Assembly: GCA_934047225.1 (NCBI GenBank)
Contig: OW204000.1
Coordinates: forward strand, 18,432,001-18,496,000
Origin: Ypsolopha sequella
Lineage: Eukaryota > Arthropoda > Insecta > Lepidoptera > Ypsolophidae
Reading direction: 5' to 3'
Length of the DNA stretch: 64,000 nt
Shown here: piece after piece, positions 58,393 to 64,000 of the stretch
Layout: each line of letters starts with the position of its first letter
Numbering within the stretch: position 1 is the stretch's first letter
Translations under genes and position numbers: made by a program
Notes under the pieces: generated by a model
Told to the model about the DNA's origin: nothing
The model's input: the letters and a program-made list of their open reading frames with translations, nothing else
Database searches by the model: none

Positions 58393-58665
58393 TAAAATGA
58401 AAGTAAAGCCTAATAAAACTAGATGGATTACAAAAGGTATTAGAAAATGTTGCTTAAAAAAACGAAAGCTATATTACCAATACCAAACGTGTAAAACAGA
58501 CAAAGACGAAAACAAAATACATGCAATATTCAATAATTCTATGAAAGTGCATTTTACAGTTCCAAAAAATTGGTAACAAAAACTACTTAATTAACTCGAA
58601 TGATAAATCAAAAGCTGTCTGGAACTTGATCAAAACTCATATAATACCAACAGAACCCAGGGCAA
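58393..58665 (+). pseudogene. non-LTR retrotransposon ORF fragment
   Basis: A frame reading KTRWITKGIRKCCLKKRKLY, then after a shift SNDKSKAVWNLIKTH. These two blocks are the usual linker between endonuclease and reverse transcriptase in jockey/CR1-like LINEs. Both ends are lost; the right edge abuts the inverted repeat at 58690. Confidence 0.6.
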
Positions 58666-59479
58666 AATAACGTTGATGAACTAAAATATAAAGATAATAA
58701 AAATAAATAATAAAAAATATTAAAAAACACGCCTGCCATAATTTCAAAATGCACTATAAAGTAAAAAATAAGATATTTTAGTAACAACACCACACGAGCA
58801 CTGGTTTCTTCTTGAGACCATAGATAAATAAAGGAAGGATAGATTGCTCACTCCATACATTAGAACAAAGCCCGCGTAAAACTTATTATTTTCGCCGGTA
58901 TTATTCTTGATGTCGCTACTATACTAGATAAATTGTGACATACCTAGTGCCATCTATCAAACAGTTGATAAAACGAAATTCGATGTGCGTGTGTGTGTAG
59001 CAACTATACTGCACCTACAAAAACAAAAATTTGCTAGAATACGACAATACGCTCAGAATAAGGAATACAAATAGAAGCCTGACTAAAATAAGAACTGGGC
59101 ATTAGCCATTGTACTCATCTAACGTAAATTACTCCTGTGTGCGAGTGAATGAAACGACGGACCGCACTTACTTTATATTTTTTCCTGGTGTGTCACTAGA
59201 TTGAACCAAACAAATGTCAGATGGATGTAATTTGGATGTATTTTAAAAATTATAATACCATCAAATTAAATATGTCTCATCATTGTATCGTTGTGTTGTA
59301 ATATCGTACGTTGCGTGCATCACATCTTAATTTGGTGGCATCGAAATGTCTATTGCATTTTGCGAAAGTTTACAGCTTCACCGAGAGAAATTAAATATTT
59401 TGGTGCTCTTCCTCTCAAAATTCGTGAAAGTGTGATTTATTATTGTTTGTGTTGATTGTTTTTTTAACATTGTAATAAA

Positions 59480-60685
59480 ATGTCTTGTGCGATTGAAGGC
59501 TGTAAATCGCATACAGGAAGAAAAGAAAACAACAATGAAGCAATATCATTTCATCGGTGAGTTTTGATAGTTTTTATGTTAATAAGTTGCAGGATCATAC
59601 CTAAAACTCAGTAACAATAATAGTAGTTCTTGTAAATCATACTCGTGTTCAATTCTACACCGATATTTGCCTGTTTTATATAGATTTTCTGCCGACTACG
59701 AGAGGTTATGTTTTTTCGTATAGTGATGTACTAAAGTCCGTGTGGCCGTGTGGCAAACTATCGAACATTGGTTCCCGCGGCAGCCGTGCATAAAGGATAA
59801 TAGATTACTGAGAGGTTTTCTTTTTGAGTATTAAAAAAAAAACATAGTTTCCCAGAACTCTGTAGATGGTGTTGAACTGACTACGTTGCTAGGTGCCAAA
59901 GCTAAAACGAATGAAAAAAAAACATTGCGTCACGTCACGTCACGTCACATACGCTCGTTGGTTGATGACATGTGTGCTGAGCATATTATGTGCGAATGCT
60001 TTGTTATGGTCCGTCCAGGTTTAAAATGTACCATAGCTTGTACTCATTGCGCTTTACGACTTTCATCTTTAGGAAATTTTATTATGCCTCCATTTTTATA
60101 CAAATCCACAAGGCACAGACTTCTCTTCTTTTTCTCTTGGGAGAATTTCTTTCTGGCTTAGAAAACTCATAAAAAGACTGCTAATTATTTTTTTCTTTTT
60201 CCTTGTTGTTATTATTTATTTATTTTCAAAATGTCATTGTGATGTGATGTGACAATGACATTAATTACTTTTTTATGAACGTTTCGTTTTACGATCTCAA
60301 AATTACATCCAAGTGCAATAATCCAAAAATTATGTGACGTTCCGTTCCTTGCAGTAACTTACCAAGTTCAGCGCCATCTATCCAGCGACTAGGGAAGAGT
60401 AAAAAAAAAAAGAAAAGAAAATCCCTCATTGCAGCGCGAGTTAAAAGAAAAATAATGCCGAATAAATATCGCTATATTTTTTTGTTACAGATTTCCAAAA
60501 AGGGAAGAATTAAAAAGTGAATGGCTTAGACGAATAATTTGACCAAATTGGGCAATTAAAAAAGCGGTCATATTTGTTCGAAACACTTTACGTCGGATTC
60601 TTTTAGACCAAACGAAAATTTAAAATGGAGACTTTTAAAAGCAGATGCCTTACCAACGTTATATTTACCAGATACAGACACATTG
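59480..60685 (+). pseudogene. THAP-domain gene, broken by a stop and a frameshift
   Basis: Exon 59480-59556 (MSCAIEGCKSHTGRK...AISFH) splices at GTGAGT to 60491-60685 (RFPKREELKSEWLRRII). Together they give a full C2CH THAP zinc finger: C-x4-C, W, then ICSKHF and an FRPNENLKWRLLKADALPTL tail. Two lesions interrupt it: TGA where CGA (Arg before PNW) is expected at about 60539, and a missing A in a six-A run near 60559, after which ICSKHF is in another frame. THAP domains are found in P-element-like transposases and host regulators. Downstream sequence to 60970 may hold a further decayed exon but I cannot read a convincing frame. Confidence 0.75.
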
Positions 60686-62350
60686 GTAACCTTTAAATAA
60701 TTATGTATAATTGCATTATCAATCTTGTTTGTAGGTACGTGCTTGTACTATACTATAGTATATTAACTCGATAATTTTTCAATTTTGGGCAACAGAACCA
60801 GTACCTATGGATGTCTGTGGTTTAGAAAAGTGCATACTTCTATGTTCGCAAATCGTTCTGAAAGGCCTGTTCGTTCACGTTACTGCCGTGATCGACTTCA
60901 CGAAGAAATTCCGCAGATCAAGACATTTTCGTACTTAGTGGTTGACAATAAAAGTACTTTGACAGGGTAGTTCTATCGTGAAATGAATTTTGGGAATGCT
61001 TATTGACTTGAACTGCACATAATTTGATTTCTTATTACAGGTTATTAGGTATTTTAATCGTTCATTATTTGTTATTAGTTTTTATTCAAGATAAGTTGAT
61101 GTTTATTTCATAGAAATAAAAAAAATGAAATTACCTCTGTAGTAATTGCGCTGTCATCGCTCATCATTGACATAATATTATTATTACGAATCCTATAAGT
61201 CTATGATTATTATGATTTCTATTGTTGCGATTAATTCCTTCTTCCTTGATTGAACAAAGACGCGACATCAACGAACATCTATTTGATTGAGTTAAGAGGC
61301 GACTTAAAAGTATCCACTTAAATAGTTTACGGTTATATCTCTGATACAAGCTACAGCATTTTTTGTACTAGAAACAAGCACAATTTTGGACTTAACTTAT
61401 GTACCTACCTGCCTACTATATAGTAATTTGTACTTAATAAAAATTGCTAAACGAAAGATATCCTTTTATTAATTCCTTATTTACACAATATAACATATGT
61501 CCCACTGGGGTAGACAGAGACCACTTTGCTATTAATTCTCTTGGCCTCCTTCCAAAGCAAGAGGATGTCACCAGAAAGGTCGGTGCCTCCTGCATTCTCT
61601 TTTTTTTCACACTTTGATACGATATGATGTGTGGTAAGGAGATTGGTCGCGGTTCATTTCGATTTGGTTTATTTATCGTAGTCAAAAATCGACATTGTTA
61701 CATCACTAGCAAAGCAACGAGCTAGTGACAACCTACCTAATTAAGAAAAAACTAATACATATCCATCTCTCTCTAACGCACTAAAATGTCGTAAGAAAAT
61801 CAAGGATAGGTGTCTTTCTCCGCGTATTATTTTAGCCAGGTTTCTATTTGTATTCCTTATTCTGAGACAATACGCGACACATGGCATACGATAAATCTGA
61901 GGATAAATCGCTCAACCGTGCATGACAGTTGAGTCAAAGAGTAAAGTTAAATACCGGTATGTATGAGTATAGTGTTTTAGGTAAATAAAGCGTATTTTAA
62001 TGCACATATTTTGTTTAATTGATCGCTGTGCGCCATCTACCGGAATCCAGAATAACCATCTGCACGCTTAGTTAGATTGCCAGCTTACCACCGAAAGTTT
62101 AATGAAAAAATGTTAAAAACACCTGATTAATAATTCACTATTTTCTGATGCGATGTTATGAACATTTTGTGTTTTTATTCGTAAAATAAATAAATATCAT
62201 GAACCAGAACAGTAAAATGCTATATTTCGTCGATTTCAGACAAATTTTATTTCCAGCGAGACAAGTAACGCCATCTAGTAACGTTTTTTTAGTATTGCGA
62301 AAAGTGCAAGGAGATAGCAATCTATCCTTCCTTTATTTATCTATGCTGAG

Positions 62351-62586
62351 ACATAAGTAAAATTCTTATACGCAAAACTTATTTTTTCATGATTACGGCA
62401 AGATACAGAAATATAGGGATTTAATTAGGATTTCAACGCAGTCAGGGGACAGCTCTACATTGGATACATGTTGTTTTGCATGTCCCCCGACTGCACTGAA
62501 ATCCTAATTAAATCTCTATATTTCTGTATCTTGCCGTAATGATGAAAAAATAAGTTTCTGCGTATAAGAATTTTACTTATGTCTTA
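62351..62586. mobile_element. palindromic MITE inserted in the right inverted-repeat arm
   Basis: Two arms of about 100 bp (62351-62452 and 62484-62586; ACATAAGTAAAATTCTTATA, AGATACAGAAATATAG, AATTAGGATTTCA) surround a 31 bp loop. The left arm at 58810-58820 lacks this insert, so it acts as an empty-site reference. Confidence 0.75.
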
Positions 62587-62782
62587 GGAAGAAACCAGTG
62601 CTCGTGTGGTGTTGTTACTAAAATATCTTATTTTTAACTTTTTAGTGCATTTTGTAATTATGGCAGGCGTGTTTTTTAATATTTTTTATTATTTATTTTT
62701 ATTTCATACTTTTTAATGTAGGCCTGTTGGTGATTAGATGTTCTGGCAACTAGCACTCTATATCCGCGTGTTGACGAAGATT

Positions 62783-63400
62783 CTAATGCTGAAGACTCCG
62801 GCGGCGATTTAGTTCATCGAGGGAATTTTTATCATGCGGTTCGATTATAAGTTTATGCGGTTCTAGAACACTAATTGTAAAACCATCCAATTGCCTCACG
62901 CGACTAAGCGCCACGTAGGCCTGACCTTTGGCAAAAACTTTTTTGCCCAGATCTACGACGGCTCTATCTAACGTTGTCCCTTGGAGCTTGTGCACAGTTA
63001 CGGCCCAGCATAATATGAGTGGCAACATACGCCGCCCAACTTTACCTTGACCTCTCAAAGCATCATACTCGATGGTACTGGGTTCAATTTTGACTCCCTG
63101 GTCGATCGTGTTGCCATGTATTGTTCTGTCGTCAAATTCTACAAAGACAGCTTGTGGCAACTCCCCAGGCTCAAATTGATCACGCCGCAACGCAGGCCAT
63201 TCTATTTTTCGCACAACACCCGTAGCACCATTGACTAACCCGTGATCAATGTTTATATTTTTCCGCAGCATTACATCAATCTTTTTACACATTGGAATGC
63301 CACCTGTTTTGTTGAGGTCTGTGGGAACGAAATCCGCTTTTGGTGGCTGACCGTAGGACTTTGCTTCCACGGATACGTCAACGGCCACTACGTTGAACAT
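62783..63400 (-). pseudogene. PIF1-like helicase C-terminus, probably Helitron-derived
   Basis: A 205-residue open frame with PIF1/RecD-type helicase motifs: NIDHGLVNGATGVV, then LILCWAVTVHKLQGTTLDRA (motif V region with Q-G-x-T-L) and GQAYVALSRVRQLDG (motif VI). It ends naturally at SLDELNRRRSLQH and stop. The ATPase N-terminal half is missing upstream, where a stop interrupts the frame near 63455. Helitron transposases end in such a helicase; a host or viral PIF1 origin is less likely given the truncation and surrounding repeats. Confidence 0.65.
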
Positions 63401-64000
63401 TCGGCATTTTTTTCCAGCTCCTGGGTTATAGTTGAGTCGTACTCGTCCACCTACTTTATTTGCACGCAGTCCCCATCAGCGAAAGGACCTATTAGGGATT
63501 TTCGATAGCACGATGTACATTACAGGCAGCGCCATCTAGTGTTATGGCTGGTGTTTTTATTTTGTTTATGTCGGTAGCGCGATGTAAAATACACGCAGCG
63601 CCATCTAGTGATTTCAATAGATATTTTTTTGTTTTTATGGGTTTTTTTACACCCCTGTATATAGCGCATGACACTCTTCAGATGATCATAAATTGTTTGA
63701 GACCTCTTTTATCAAAATCAATACGTTAGTTTAGGTTAATAGCAACATTCAATTTATATTTTTTACATTTTATGGCTGTTATGTTTTACACCCTGTATAT
63801 TATATATTTATAGCCTATTCCACTCAGGAGGCTATAAGGATTCTAACGATACCACACACTTCGAAATCGGTTCAAGCGTTAAGTAGTTATGGTGGAATTA
63901 AGAAAAATACCCACATGAACCCTGAACACATAACACTCCTTTTTTTGGGGCAGTCCTGTAAAAACTACTTCTCACCTTCAGAAATTGCGGCAGCATTCAA
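63401..64000. other. repeat-rich window end
   Basis: Holds decayed upstream helicase sequence (to about 63480) and two tandem copies of a unit with GCAGCGCCATCTAGTG (63526, 63596). No gene seen after that. Confidence 0.4.

Larger units (their letters stand above)
58690..62706. mobile_element. 4 kb segment bounded by long inverted repeats around the THAP pseudogene
   Basis: 58690-58849 is repeated, inverted, at 62316-62706 (shared AACACGCCTGCCATAATT, ACACGAGCACTGGTTTCTTC and ATAAATAAAGGAAGGATAG). A second inverted block pairs 59040-59095 with 61825-61890 (AGAATAAGGAATACAAATAG). The inner sequence holds the broken THAP gene. It could be a decayed P-like or other THAP transposon, or two inverted MITE copies that happen to flank a gene. 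No target duplication was recognised. Confidence 0.45.

Noticed and set aside
59925..59955. CGTCACGTCACGTCACAT tandem pentamers as a regulatory CRE cluster
   Set aside because: Only three to four units and no gene start nearby; treated as simple repeat.

Overview
This is a eukaryotic nuclear window, almost certainly from a moth or butterfly. All five host genes are split by GT-AG introns, intergenic and intron DNA is strongly AT-rich, and the repeats are those typical of lepidopteran genomes: TA- and TTAA-flanked palindromic MITEs, mariner elements, and an RTE-type LINE tail that ends in the peptide [10 protein letters not shown] see no bacterial features, CRISPR arrays or rRNA genes. Species assignment is inference.

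Host genes, left to right. (1) nuclear fallout (nuf, Rab11-FIP3/4 class), + strand, enters from the left and ends at 34128. Two exons near 5 kb belong to a long form that starts outside the window, an alternative first exon at 16161 starts a 394-residue short form, and the last exon holds the Rab11-binding domain. (2) An FBF1-like centriole distal-appendage protein, - strand, 41491-35110, 11 exons, about 1013 residues, converges on nuf. (3) A small - strand gene or remnant with a broken THAP-like zinc finger (43374-42471) diverges from (4) UBFD1, + strand, 43987-46707, complete in six exons. (5) A membrane-anchored cupin/JmjC-like protein, - strand, 54659-47723, whose last 27 codons are separated from the rest by a 5 kb intron. 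(6) Su(z)12, the PRC2 subunit, + strand from 55640, with four N-terminal exons before it leaves on the right.

Mobile DNA fills the introns. The cupin terminal intron carries a dead mariner (47901-49178) and next to it a 2.49 kb element (49273-51762). That element has about 438 bp terminal inverted repeats built from tandem subterminal units. Its only gene does not resemble a DDE transposase; it encodes a FEN1/XPG-like PIN nuclease with an acidic tail. This is my best candidate for an under-described system. Other notable elements are two TTAA-flanked MITEs sharing one target site at the left edge, three-level nested inverted repeats in a nuf intron, a THAP gene broken by a stop and a frameshift between long inverted repeats (58690-62706), a Tigger-like element, and a PIF1-type helicase fragment probably from a Helitron.

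The host genes show no operon-like link. They are neighbouring housekeeping or regulatory genes arranged in convergent pairs (nuf/FBF1, UBFD1/cupin) and divergent pairs (THAP-like/UBFD1, cupin/Su(z)12). All homology statements come from motif recognition by eye; no database was searched. Exon borders were placed from splice consensus and phase agreement and could be off by a base or two.
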